Assembly: GCA_948530865.1 (NCBI GenBank) | Contig: CAOTKV010000024.1 | Location: 1 to 24,170, forward strand | Origin: an uncultured Clostridia bacterium | GTDB lineage: Bacteria > Bacillota > Clostridia > TANB77 > CAG-508 | DNA length: 24,170 nt | Direction: 5' to 3' | Made by a program: the position numbers and the translations under genes | Shown: piece after piece, positions 1 to 7,238 of the stretch | Layout: every line of letters begins with the position of its first letter | Numbering within the stretch: position 1 is the first letter of the stretch | The notes under the pieces: generated by a model | Told to the model about the DNA's origin: nothing | Database searches by the model: none | What the model saw: only the letters and a program-made list of their open reading frames with translations

Positions 1-88
1 TTTCATATAATAAAATAAGAGCCTTCTAAATGCTACAAACATTTAAAAAACTCTAACACTCATAAGTATACATATTTTAATCAATATG

Positions 89-259
89 TTATTCTTCTAC
101 TGGAGCATTTTTTGGGCATACAGATGCACATGTTCCACATGAAATGCATACGCTTTCATCTATTACATATCTTTCTTCACCTGCAGAAATACATTGCATT
201 GGACAAACTCCAGCACAAGCTCCACATGAAATACAGTTTTCATTAATTTTGAATGCCAT
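89..259 (-). CDS. Small 2[4Fe-4S] ferredoxin
   Basis: This 56-residue protein carries two classical iron-sulfur motifs, CISCGACAGVCP (C9, C12, C15, C19) and CISCGTCASVCP (C38, C41, C44, C48), plus an extra C23. That is the full ligand set for two [4Fe-4S] clusters in a clostridial-type ferredoxin. The length matches the family (about 55 residues). It is expected to be a soluble one-electron carrier in the cytoplasm. The ATG is preceded by a very strong AGGAGG ribosome binding site (267-276), which fixes the start and suggests high expression. It lies 59 bases downstream of mtaD on the same strand and may be the last gene of the lepB-holB-ricT-mtaD unit. No clear hairpin terminator follows it in the remaining 88 bases. 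The redox partner cannot be told from sequence. Confidence 0.95.
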   Translation of the reverse strand: MAFKINENCISCGACAGVCPMQCISAGEERYVIDESVCISCGTCASVCPKNAPVEE

Positions 260-318
260 TTTTAAACTCCTCCTTTCACAATTTATTGATAATATCTATT
301 TTTTTCTATTTTCATAGA

Positions 319-1596
319 TTATAATAGCCTTTTAGCAATCTTTTTAACTTGACGCATTACTTCTTTTTCATTTATATTAATCATTTTTCTATTTTGCATT
401 ATTAATTTTCCATCTATCATAACAGAATCAACATCAGCACCATTTGCAGAATATACAATATTAGAACATATATCAGTATCTGGACATAAATGAAGTTTTT
501 CTGTTTTTATGAAAATCATATCTGCTTTTTTTCCAGGCTCTAATGTTCCTATTTCATCTTCCATTCCTAAGACTTTTGCACCATCTATTGTTGCCATTTT
601 CAAAATATCATAAGGTGAAATTGAACCTGATTCCATTGAATTTATTTTTGGTAAATATGCTGCTGTTTTCATTTCTTCAAACATATCCATTGTTGATGTA
701 CTACCTATTCCATCTGTACCAAGTCCTATATTTATTCCATTTTCCCTTAATTTTACTACATTGCAAATTCCAGAAGATAGTTTGCAATTACTTACTGGAT
801 TGTGAGATATGCCACCTCTAATGTTCTTTAATATTTCAATATCACTATCTGAAACATATATTCCATGTGCTAAAACAACTGGGACATCAAAAACATTTAA
901 ATCATTTAAATATTCTGTACTTCTTTTTCCATATCTTGTTTTTATTTTTTTCTCTTGTGTACTAGTCTCAGCTAAATGTATATGTAAACCTGTATTTAAC
1001 TGTTTTGCCAACTCAACACATTTTGTTATTGTTTCTGGATTACATGTATGTGGTGCATCTGCTGAAACATATATTTTTATTTTACTATCTTTTTTATTAT
1101 ATTTTTCAGCATATTCTCTGGTCTTTTCTATTTTGTCTTTTATAGAATCATCTTTTATACACCATGCAACAACAGCTCTTAATCCTGTATTTTCAATTGC
1201 TTCAACTGTTTTATTCATTCCAAAATACATATCATTGCAAGTTGTTGTTCCAGACTTTATCATTTCTAAACAAGATAAATATGAATTCCAATAAATATCT
1301 TCTGGCTCTAACTTATCTTCAACTGGATAAATTGCCTTTTCAAGCCAATCCATCAATTTCTTATCTGTTTTATATCCTCTAAAAATACTCATTGCTAAAT
1401 GTGTATGTGTATTTATAAGTCCTGGCATTACTAGCATATTTTTAGCATTTATTTTTTCATCAACTTCTATATTTTTATCTATATTATTTTCAATTTTTTC
1501 TATTATATTGTTATTTATTAGTATATCTTTTTTTTCTATATTAGCAGTATCCCCTACCATATCTAATACAAATGCATTTGTTACAAGTGTCTTCAT
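319..1596 (-). CDS. mtaD: 5'-methylthioadenosine/S-adenosylhomocysteine deaminase
   Basis: A 425-residue amidohydrolase of the MtaD/TrzA/AtzB type. These enzymes deaminate S-adenosylhomocysteine and methylthioadenosine to the inosyl forms, in the salvage of the by-products of SAM use. Metal and catalytic residues are visible: H64 and H66 (PGLINTHTH), H205/H207-E210 (HIHLAE), H244 (VLAHG) and D295 (GLGTDG), followed by the C-terminal composite-domain signature GTLEPGKKADM. Length and motif order match the family. The ATG at 1594-1596 has an AGAGGA ribosome binding site. It lies 79 bases downstream of ricT, and a GCGCAA dyad (1638-1654) sits between them. A related deaminase such as a guanine or cytosine deaminase is possible, but the length and overall motif spacing favour MtaD. 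Substrate is by family inference. Confidence 0.88.
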   Translation of the reverse strand: MKTLVTNAFVLDMVGDTANIEKKDILINNNIIEKIENNIDKNIEVDEKINAKNMLVMPGLINTHTHLAMSIFRGYKTDKKLMDWLEKAIYPVEDKLEPEDIYWNSYLSCLEMIKSGTTTCNDMYFGMNKTVEAIENTGLRAVVAWCIKDDSIKDKIEKTREYAEKYNKKDSKIKIYVSADAPHTCNPETITKCVELAKQLNTGLHIHLAETSTQEKKIKTRYGKRSTEYLNDLNVFDVPVVLAHGIYVSDSDIEILKNIRGGISHNPVSNCKLSSGICNVVKLRENGINIGLGTDGIGSTSTMDMFEEMKTAAYLPKINSMESGSISPYDILKMATIDGAKVLGMEDEIGTLEPGKKADMIFIKTEKLHLCPDTDICSNIVYSANGADVDSVMIDGKLIMQNRKMININEKEVMRQVKKIAKRLL

Positions 1597-1637
1597 CTAT
1601 TGGTTCCTCTCAAATTCAAATCTTCCTTTGTTTTTGA

Positions 1638-1654
1638 GCGCAAGAATATTGCGC
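1638..1654. repeat. GCGCAA dyad between ricT and mtaD
   Basis: Perfect 6-bp arms GCGCAA / TTGCGC surround a 5-base spacer. Outer T and A runs can extend the pairing past a two-base bulge. Neither strand has a T-tract right after the stem, so it does not look like an intrinsic terminator. It is the most GC-rich spot in this AT-rich gap. It could be an mRNA hairpin for processing or stability, or a protein-binding site. Confidence 0.5.
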
Positions 1655-1675
1655 AAAAGTTATAATCACAAAATT

Positions 1676-2602
1676 TTATATATCATCTTGTGATGGACTC
1701 TTTTTTTCATCTTTCTCTAGTTTTTCAAGTTTTCTTAATTCTGCCAAATCTTCTTCTGAATCAACTTCTAAAGCATCAGAGTCAACTTCTGCATCTTTTA
1801 TAACAACTACATCTTTTGCATCATGTTTTTTGAAATAATATTCATCTCCATCTTGATATTTAACTCTTACAACTTCTTTTAGAGTTTCTAAAGACACAAC
1901 TTCACCTGTACCTTCTCCAGTTTTAACTATAGCACCTATTTTAGGTAAGCTTTTCAATTTTTCTTCATATACTTCTTGTTCATATTTTAAACAGCACATT
2001 AATCTTCCACAATTTCCTGAAATTTTAGATGGATTTAATGATATATTTTGTTCTTTTGCCATTTTAATAGAAACTGTTTCAAAATTTCCTAAAAATGAAC
2101 AACAACAAAGTTGTCTTCCACAAATACCATTTCCACCACATCTTTTGACTTCATCCCTTACACCAATTTGACGAAGTTCAATTCTTGTTCTAAAAATAGC
2201 TGCTAAATCTTTTACAAGATCTCTAAAATCTATTCTTCCATCTGCTGTAAAATAAAATATAAGTTTTGAACCATCATATTTAAATTCAGCATCTATAAGT
2301 TTCATAGGAAGCCCATGTTTTTTTATTTTTTCAAGACAAGTTTTTAATGCATCAGATTCTTTTGATTTATAATCTGCACGCATTTTTCTATCTTTATCTG
2401 TTGCAATTCTAATAACTTTCTTTAGTGGTTCTGTAACATTTTCATCTTCAACTTCTTTTGTAGGTATTATAACTTCTCCAAATTCTTCTCCCATGGCAGT
2501 ATCAACAATTACTTCCATACCTTTTTCTAATTTTAAATTTTCTGGATCAAAATAATATATTTTTCCAGGTTTTTTGAATCTAACACCTGTTACAATTTTC
2601 AT
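1676..2602 (-). CDS. ricT: PSP1-domain protein RicT (YaaT)
   Basis: This 308-residue protein has the PSP1 fold and the characteristic cysteine cluster RCGGNGICGRQLCCC (C155, C161, C166-168) followed by GNCGRLMCC (C198, C203, C204). In Bacillus, RicT works with RicA and RicF in a complex that carries [4Fe-4S] clusters, stimulates RNase Y-dependent mRNA maturation, and affects sporulation and competence. The acidic, lysine-rich tail after about residue 270 is low-complexity. The gene follows holB directly: the holB TAA is immediately followed by this ATG, and the GGGAGG ribosome binding site lies inside the holB end, so translation is probably coupled. holB-ricT is the conserved Firmicutes order. 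The yabA gene that often follows in Bacillus is absent here and mtaD comes next. Confidence 0.93.
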   Translation of the reverse strand: MKIVTGVRFKKPGKIYYFDPENLKLEKGMEVIVDTAMGEEFGEVIIPTKEVEDENVTEPLKKVIRIATDKDRKMRADYKSKESDALKTCLEKIKKHGLPMKLIDAEFKYDGSKLIFYFTADGRIDFRDLVKDLAAIFRTRIELRQIGVRDEVKRCGGNGICGRQLCCCSFLGNFETVSIKMAKEQNISLNPSKISGNCGRLMCCLKYEQEVYEEKLKSLPKIGAIVKTGEGTGEVVSLETLKEVVRVKYQDGDEYYFKKHDAKDVVVIKDAEVDSDALEVDSEEDLAELRKLEKLEKDEKKSPSQDDI

Positions 2603-3496
2603 TTAATTTAATTCCTCCCACATTTTAAAAAGCAAGTTATCTATACTCATATCAAAATTACTATTTGATTTTAGCCTACTTGAGCATTCATTTATATATT
2701 TAATGCAATTTATATATTTTCCATTTACATTTTTATTAGAATATAAACACACAATAATATAATCTAGTATATCTTGAATATTTTCTTTATCATATAATAT
2801 TCTTCCTTCTAACATTATATCTACTATATCTTTATTAGATAGATTTGATACTAGATTTTCTATTTTATCATAATTTTCTTTATTATCTTTTAATTTTATT
2901 GCTTTTCCTATACTTCCATCAAAAGATTTAAGTAAATTTTCTGATATACTTTCATAACCTAATATATTTTTAGCATATTCTAATAATTCTTCATCTTCAA
3001 TATTATGAAATTTTATTGCCATACACCTTGATTTTATAGTATTTAATATAATATTTTCATTTGATGATATTAGAATTATTATAACAAACTCTGGTGGTTC
3101 TTCTAATGTTTTTAATAAACAATTTTGTGCTTCTTTTGTCATCTTTTCAAAATCATTTATTATATATACTTTTTTATCTGAAAGTATTGGCTTTTCAAAG
3201 GCTTTTTCTGTGATATTTCTTATTGTATCAATTTTAATACTTTCGCCTTCTTCATTAATTATATAATAATCTGGATGATTTTTTCCATTAAAACATGTAC
3301 ATGATTTACATGTACATGTTTCATCTTCAGTATGTTTTAAGCATAATACTTTTTTAGCAAATTCCTTTGCTATAGCTAACTTTCCTATTCCTTCTGTTCC
3401 AAGAAATAGATAGCTATGTAAAATGTTTTTATTTTTTATGCTTTTTACTAGATATTCTTTAACATCATAGTTACCAATAATATCTTTAAATTCCAA
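2603..3496 (-). CDS. holB: DNA polymerase III delta' subunit
   Basis: A 297-residue AAA+ clamp-loader subunit. Visible features are the N-terminal HSYLF motif leading into a P-loop-like GTEGIGK (33-39), a zinc-type cysteine group (C52, C61, C63, C66, C68), the KTLEEPP motif (129-135), and the SRC arginine finger motif (156-158) that is typical of delta' and gamma. It acts in loading the beta clamp at the replication fork together with DnaX, whose 3' end is also in this window. The start is TTG at 3494-3496. It is supported by a GGAG ribosome binding site that overlaps the lepB stop codon (TAGGAG), so initiation probably depends on translation of lepB. The adjacent ricT fits the Bacillus-type holB-ricT pair. 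Confidence 0.93.
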   Translation of the reverse strand: MEFKDIIGNYDVKEYLVKSIKNKNILHSYLFLGTEGIGKLAIAKEFAKKVLCLKHTEDETCTCKSCTCFNGKNHPDYYIINEEGESIKIDTIRNITEKAFEKPILSDKKVYIINDFEKMTKEAQNCLLKTLEEPPEFVIIILISSNENIILNTIKSRCMAIKFHNIEDEELLEYAKNILGYESISENLLKSFDGSIGKAIKLKDNKENYDKIENLVSNLSNKDIVDIMLEGRILYDKENIQDILDYIIVCLYSNKNVNGKYINCIKYINECSSRLKSNSNFDMSIDNLLFKMWEELN

Positions 3497-3507
3497 TTAT
3501 TTTACTC

Positions 3508-4137
3508 CTAATCTATTTTTCCAAACACATCAAAAGGCCAAAATCTTAAAGTTACAATTCCTTCTACTTTTTCTAATGGTATACATCCTAATACTCTACA
3601 ATCTGTACTCTTAGTTCTATTATCCCCCATAGCAAATATATATCCATCTGGAACTATAAAATCATAAAATACTTCTGATTCAGTAACAACATCTGCTTGT
3701 AAGTATTTTTCTTCTTGTACTACTCCATTTACATATACAGTATTATTTTCTATTTTTACATGATCTCCTGCTAATGCAATAACTCTTTTTATATAACTTT
3801 TTTTAGTTACTTCTAGACTATAATAAATAAATTTACTTATTAAACCTTTAGGTTCATCTTCATATATTGCTATTGGATTTGATTGATCTGCTTCCCATTT
3901 TGAATATTGTTTTGTTGGAGCTTCAAACGTTACTATTTCTCCACGTTCAAAGTCTTTATGTGTTATTCTAAATGTTCTATTTAAAATTAGTCTTTGATTT
4001 TCTTTTAATGTTGGATACATTGATCTTTGTTTTACTATTGTTGGTGTTCCTACAAAGTATCTAAATAATAAAGCAAATACTAAAGCAATTATAATACAAT
4101 ATCCCCATTCAAGTATATCTTTAACTTTTTCGTTCAT
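3508..4137 (-). CDS. lepB: Signal peptidase I
   Basis: A 209-residue type I signal peptidase, which cleaves signal peptides on the outer face of the membrane. An N-terminal membrane segment (about 12-28) is followed by box B SMYPTL with the catalytic Ser39, box D YIKRVIALAGD with the catalytic Lys117, and box E GDNRTKSTDCR (171-181). The second residue of the usual DSR is Cys here. The insert between boxes B and D (about 75-112) is moderately long. The ATG has an AAAGG ribosome binding site and a near-consensus promoter lies just upstream. It is the first gene of the apparent lepB-holB-ricT unit. The neighbouring upstream gene encodes a protein with its own signal peptide, but this need not be a specific link. 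Confidence 0.95.
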   Translation of the reverse strand: MNEKVKDILEWGYCIIIALVFALLFRYFVGTPTIVKQRSMYPTLKENQRLILNRTFRITHKDFERGEIVTFEAPTKQYSKWEADQSNPIAIYEDEPKGLISKFIYYSLEVTKKSYIKRVIALAGDHVKIENNTVYVNGVVQEEKYLQADVVTESEVFYDFIVPDGYIFAMGDNRTKSTDCRVLGCIPLEKVEGIVTLRFWPFDVFGKID

Positions 4138-4171
4138 TTTAACGCCTTTCTTTGTAACTAAAATATAAAAA

Positions 4172-4200
4172 ATTATATATTAGATTTCTATTTTTTTCAA
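4172..4200 (-). promoter_or_regulatory. Sigma-A type promoter of the lepB operon
   Basis: On the minus strand, TTGAAA (4195-4200) and TATAAT (4172-4177) are separated by exactly 17 bases. They sit just outside the stop of the AT-hook gene and about 35 bases before the lepB start. This near-consensus match suggests that lepB and the genes after it are transcribed independently of the kinase/AT-hook unit. Confidence 0.75.
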
Positions 4201-4210
4201 GATTATATTA

Positions 4211-5215
4211 CTATTTTTTAGTTGTTGATTTTTTTGTAGTTTTCTTGCTATCAGTTTTTCTAGGTCTTCCTCTTTTTGGTTTTTCTACTTCTACTACTTT
4301 TCTAGGTCTTCCTCTCTTTGGTTTTACTGGTTGATCTGCTTTTCTAGGTCTTCCTCTTTTTGGTTTTACAACCCCTACTACTTCTTCTTTTGGTTCTTCT
4401 AAAATGATTTCACTCTCTATCACTTTTTCTTCTATTTCTTGAACAACTGGTTTCTTTCTAGTATATCTTTTTATATTACTTGCTGGCTTTTCTTTTTTCT
4501 TTTTTCTTGTATATCTCTTTGAAGGTACTTTGGTTTCTTCTACGTATTTTTTTCTTGTATATCTTTTTATATGTGCTGTTACAGCCTTTATAGTATCTTC
4601 AAGTTCTGATAAGTCATCATCTTCTTCGTAGTCATAACCTTTAACAATATTTATTTTTTCTTCATCACTTTTTTCTTTTAATTCTTGAGAATTAAATACC
4701 ATTGTAGAATCTGCATTTTCAAAAACGCTTATCATCTTTTCAATATTTTCGTTTCTATTTATAAGTGGTTCTTCTTCCGCTTGATTTTCCTCATCTTCAT
4801 TATCTTCTTGTTCTTCAATTAATTCTTCTTCATTTGATTCAGTATAATCAATATCATCATCTTCTTGTATTTCATCTGATACTATGTTTTCTAAATCATC
4901 AGGAGTAACAGAATTATAGATTGCAGAATAAATATCATCATTATCTTCTATAAAAGTTTCAATATTATTAGCGGATTCTTCATCATCTTCTATAAATTTT
5001 TCTCTTCTTTTTTTAGTTTCTTCTTTTTTATCCATTTTATAACCAATGAATAAAACTAAAGCAACTGCTGCAATACCTATTACAATTAAAATGATTTTTT
5101 CTATTCCACTTCCACTATCTGGCACATAAGTTCCTTCTGTTGTTGCCCAAGCTTCATTAGAATAAGAAAGTAATATAGCTATTAAAGTTGCTAAAAATAT
5201 TCTTACTTTTCTCAT
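4211..5215 (-). CDS. Membrane-anchored protein with a cytoplasmic AT-hook tail
   Basis: A 334-residue protein that I do not recognise as a named family. Residues 1-24 look like a signal peptide (cleavage after AWA), and a membrane segment spans about 40-59. The basic stretch right after it (KKRREK) predicts the C-terminal part in the cytoplasm. Residues 74-210 are strongly acidic and low-complexity. Then come three KRYTRKK boxes (217-223, 233-239, 249-255) and three KPKRGRPRK boxes (284-292, 298-306, 312-320), ending in a Lys/Thr-rich tail. KRGRPRK contains the GRP core of AT-hook motifs, which bind the minor groove of AT-rich DNA. I infer that it tethers DNA to the membrane. It lies 30 bases after the sensor kinase gene on the same strand with an AGGAGAG ribosome binding site, so they are probably co-transcribed. 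Non-specific nucleic-acid or RNA binding by the basic tail is the alternative. Confidence 0.8.
   Translation of the reverse strand: MRKVRIFLATLIAILLSYSNEAWATTEGTYVPDSGSGIEKIILIVIGIAAVALVLFIGYKMDKKEETKKRREKFIEDDEESANNIETFIEDNDDIYSAIYNSVTPDDLENIVSDEIQEDDDIDYTESNEEELIEEQEDNEDEENQAEEEPLINRNENIEKMISVFENADSTMVFNSQELKEKSDEEKINIVKGYDYEEDDDLSELEDTIKAVTAHIKRYTRKKYVEETKVPSKRYTRKKKKEKPASNIKRYTRKKPVVQEIEEKVIESEIILEEPKEEVVGVVKPKRGRPRKADQPVKPKRGRPRKVVEVEKPKRGRPRKTDSKKTTKKSTTKK
4256..4366 (-). repeat. Triplicated AT-hook coding repeat
   Basis: Three 27-base units encoding KPKRGRPRK (4340-4366, 4298-4324, 4256-4282) recur every 42 bases. The first and third are identical base for base, and the middle differs only by an AAA/AAG lysine codon. 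The 15-base spacers between them differ, so the hook itself has been copied or conserved. Confidence 0.9.
4451..4567 (-). repeat. Triplicated KRYTRKK coding repeat
   Basis: Three copies of a seven-residue basic box, KRYTRKK, are spaced every 16 residues (4547-4567, 4499-4519, 4451-4471), upstream of the AT-hook triplet in the same gene. The spacers are not conserved, which points to selection on the basic box. Confidence 0.85.
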
Positions 5216-5245
5216 TTAATTCTCTCCTGTTCATTTGTATTCAAA

Positions 5246-6688
5246 TTATTCTTTATTTTTACCTTGCTTCGTAGGAATTCTAATTACAACTTCTGTTCCT
5301 TTTCCTACTTCACTTTTTATATCAATAATTCCGTCATTTTGATCTAATATTTCTTTTGCAATAGAAAGACCTAGTCCAGTACCTCCCATTTCTCTAGTAC
5401 GTGCTTTATCAACACGATAAAATCTTTCAAAAATTTTATCTACATCTTCTTTTGGAATACCAATTCCAGTATCTATTATTTTTATATATGCGTCATTATA
5501 TACAAAACCAACATATGCCTTTATTGTTCCACCTTCTGGAGTATATTTTATCGCATTTGAAAGTATATTTATAACCACTCTTTCAACACCATTTTTATCT
5601 GCATATACAAGAGGTACATTTGAAGTTACAAAACATTCTCCATGTTGATTTTTTTTCTTAATTTCAAATTCTAACCCTTCAAATGTATATTTTACAAGTT
5701 CTCCTAAATCAAACTCTGTTTTATTAACTTTTGCTTTTGCTGTATCATATCTAGAAAGTGTAAGCAAATCACTAACAAGCGTTGCCATTCTTTTAGCTTC
5801 ACTAGAAATTCTTTCTAAAAATTTACTATTAGTTTCTGTATCCACTTCGCTTTCTATTAAAGTTTCTGCATATCCCATTATTGATGTAATTGGTGTTTTT
5901 AATTCATGTGATACATCTGCAACAAATCTTTTTCTCATAGAATCTAGTTTTACATGTTCTGTTACATCTTGTATAACAACTATTAGCCCTGCTGGTTTTT
6001 CATTTTCGTTTTTGAAAGGTGCAAAAAACAAATTAATAGTTCTATCTTCTACATTTATTTGTTGCTTTGTTGATGTCCAATTTTCTAAGTATATAATTTT
6101 TTCTAAATTTACATCTACATTATGATTATTAAATATTTCTTCAAAACTCTTTTCATCTTTTAAATTTAAGAATTTTTTTGCTGCTGGATTTATATGAGTA
6201 ACATTTCCTTCAATATTGAATGCTATAATTCCATCTGTCATATGAAGTAAAATTGTTTCCATTTGCTTTTTTTGCCTTGTTGTTTCATTAAGATTTTCTT
6301 TCAATTCATTATTAATTGTATCAAATGCTGAAACTAAATCGCTAATTTCATTTTTCTTTTTTCCATCACCCAAATATTTTACACCTTTTGTAGCATGCTC
6401 TGCACTTTTTATTAAACTAGAAATTGGTGCAATAATTACTTTAGCAACAAATATACCAACCAATATCATAAACAATATAAATCCAAGAATTATGCATAAT
6501 GAAATAACTTTTGTATTATATATTTGTGAATTTATAATATTATTAATATTATTTATTTGTGTTTGCATAGAAATTTCATTTCTCATTACTTCTAAATTAT
6601 ATAAATTAGTTATTCCTAAAGAAACTATAAAAATTAATCCAACAAGTAAAAATGAAATAACAATTTTAAATTGTATACTTTTTAACAT
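5246..6688 (-). CDS. Sensor histidine kinase, PhoR/WalK type
   Basis: A 480-residue membrane sensor kinase. Two membrane segments (about 8-28 and 61-83) enclose a short outside loop of only about 30 residues. Then come a HAMP linker (about 84-136), a PAS domain (about 143-245), a HisKA domain with the phospho-accepting His261 in DVSHELKTPITSI, and an ATPase domain with N box NILSNAIKYTP (374-384), G1 DTGIGIP (406-412) and G2 GGTGLGLSIAK (435-445). The tiny outer loop suggests that it senses within the membrane, via a partner protein, or through the PAS domain. ATG with GGGAG ribosome binding site. The probable partner regulator (7306-8058) lies upstream on the same strand but is separated by an opposite-strand gene. 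The AT-hook gene follows 30 bases later. Confidence 0.95.
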   Translation of the reverse strand: MLKSIQFKIVISFLLVGLIFIVSLGITNLYNLEVMRNEISMQTQINNINNIINSQIYNTKVISLCIILGFILFMILVGIFVAKVIIAPISSLIKSAEHATKGVKYLGDGKKKNEISDLVSAFDTINNELKENLNETTRQKKQMETILLHMTDGIIAFNIEGNVTHINPAAKKFLNLKDEKSFEEIFNNHNVDVNLEKIIYLENWTSTKQQINVEDRTINLFFAPFKNENEKPAGLIVVIQDVTEHVKLDSMRKRFVADVSHELKTPITSIMGYAETLIESEVDTETNSKFLERISSEAKRMATLVSDLLTLSRYDTAKAKVNKTEFDLGELVKYTFEGLEFEIKKKNQHGECFVTSNVPLVYADKNGVERVVINILSNAIKYTPEGGTIKAYVGFVYNDAYIKIIDTGIGIPKEDVDKIFERFYRVDKARTREMGGTGLGLSIAKEILDQNDGIIDIKSEVGKGTEVVIRIPTKQGKNKE

Positions 6689-6727
6689 CCTTTTCTCCCT
6701 AATGATTGTCGTATTATCTATTCATAT

Positions 6728-6756
6728 ATTATATACTTTAGATGTTATTTATTCAA
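6728..6756 (-). promoter_or_regulatory. Promoter of the sensor kinase / AT-hook unit
   Basis: On the minus strand, TTGAAT (6751-6756) and a perfect TATAAT (6728-6733) are separated by 17 bases, about 40 bases before the kinase ATG. It gives the kinase a start of transcription separate from the response regulator. Confidence 0.75.
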
Positions 6757-6772
6757 GCAAATAAATAAATTT

Positions 6773-6825
6773 ATTATCACTCTTTTTTATATTTTTCATA
6801 TATTATATTATAAAGGAGTGATAAT
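6773..6825 (+). promoter_or_regulatory. Inverted repeat that can mask a ribosome binding site
   Basis: ATTATCACTC (6773-6782) is perfectly complementary to GAGTGATAAT (6816-6825). Pairing continues inward through a G-T wobble and three A-T pairs, to about 14 bp. The right arm contains the AAAGGAG ribosome binding site and ends one base before the ATG of the plus-strand membrane-protein gene. If the transcript starts upstream, for example from TTGTCG-18-TATATA at 6706-6735, this hairpin would hide the site. It may instead be a DNA operator. Confidence 0.5.
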
Positions 6826-6826
6826 T

Positions 6827-7222
6827 ATGTGTTTTAATAGAGAAAACAATTCTTGTTGTTGTGCTATTACTATAATTTCTTCTATAATTGGAGCCCTAGG
6901 TATTGCTGGAATATTTTATGGTGGATTCTTAGTTGGAATTTTACCAATAGTTTATACTACTTTAGTTCTTGGCGTACTTGGTATTCTTTATATTTTAATA
7001 CCAGCTCTTTGTGGTGGAAATAATAGTTGCAATAATTCAGGAACTTTTTGTTTAATTCCAATTTCTGTTGGTGCAATAATATCAAGTGCATTTGCTTTAG
7101 CAATTACTTTTGTCGGCGCTGCACTTTCATTAATTCCTATATTACTTGCAGTAGCATTTTTTATGATAATGTTAATAATTAACTTAGTATATATAATAAT
7201 TAATTTATTAACTAGAAATTAG
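6827..7222 (+). CDS. Small Cys-rich multi-pass membrane protein
   Basis: This 131-residue protein is almost wholly hydrophobic. An N-terminal soluble tip carries C2 and a CCC run (residues 10-12), and about four membrane segments follow (roughly 14-34, 36-60, 75-95 and 98-127). A polar loop after the second segment (about 61-74) carries two or three more cysteines (CGGNNSCNN). I do not recognise a named family. I chose the ATG at 6827, with AAAGGAG eight bases upstream, over an in-frame GTG at 6818 that lies inside that ribosome binding site. It is the only plus-strand gene in the first 16 kb. It sits between a response regulator and its likely kinase and is bounded by a bidirectional terminator. 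A role in sensing by that kinase is conjecture. Confidence 0.8.
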   Translation: MCFNRENNSCCCAITIISSIIGALGIAGIFYGGFLVGILPIVYTTLVLGVLGILYILIPALCGGNNSCNNSGTFCLIPISVGAIISSAFALAITFVGAALSLIPILLAVAFFMIMLIINLVYIIINLLTRN

Positions 7223-7238
7223 AAGATTTCATATCATA

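Noticed and set aside
1..88. A minus-strand gene starting near position 6
   Set aside because: An ATG is present at 4-6, but the nearest AGAAGG is too far upstream and only two codons are visible.
809..1294. Plus-strand open frame of 161 codons
   Set aside because: It lies antisense to mtaD, is rich in Phe, Ser and Leu as expected from reading an AT-rich gene backwards, and has no ribosome binding site or family match.
4256..4567. AT-hook protein as eukaryotic contamination
   Set aside because: The gene has a bacterial ribosome binding site and signal peptide, low-GC codon use like its neighbours, and sits within a continuous bacterial gene cluster.
6818..6826. In-frame GTG start for the small membrane-protein gene
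   Set aside because: The GTG lies inside the AAAGGAG ribosome binding site itself, which serves the ATG at 6827.
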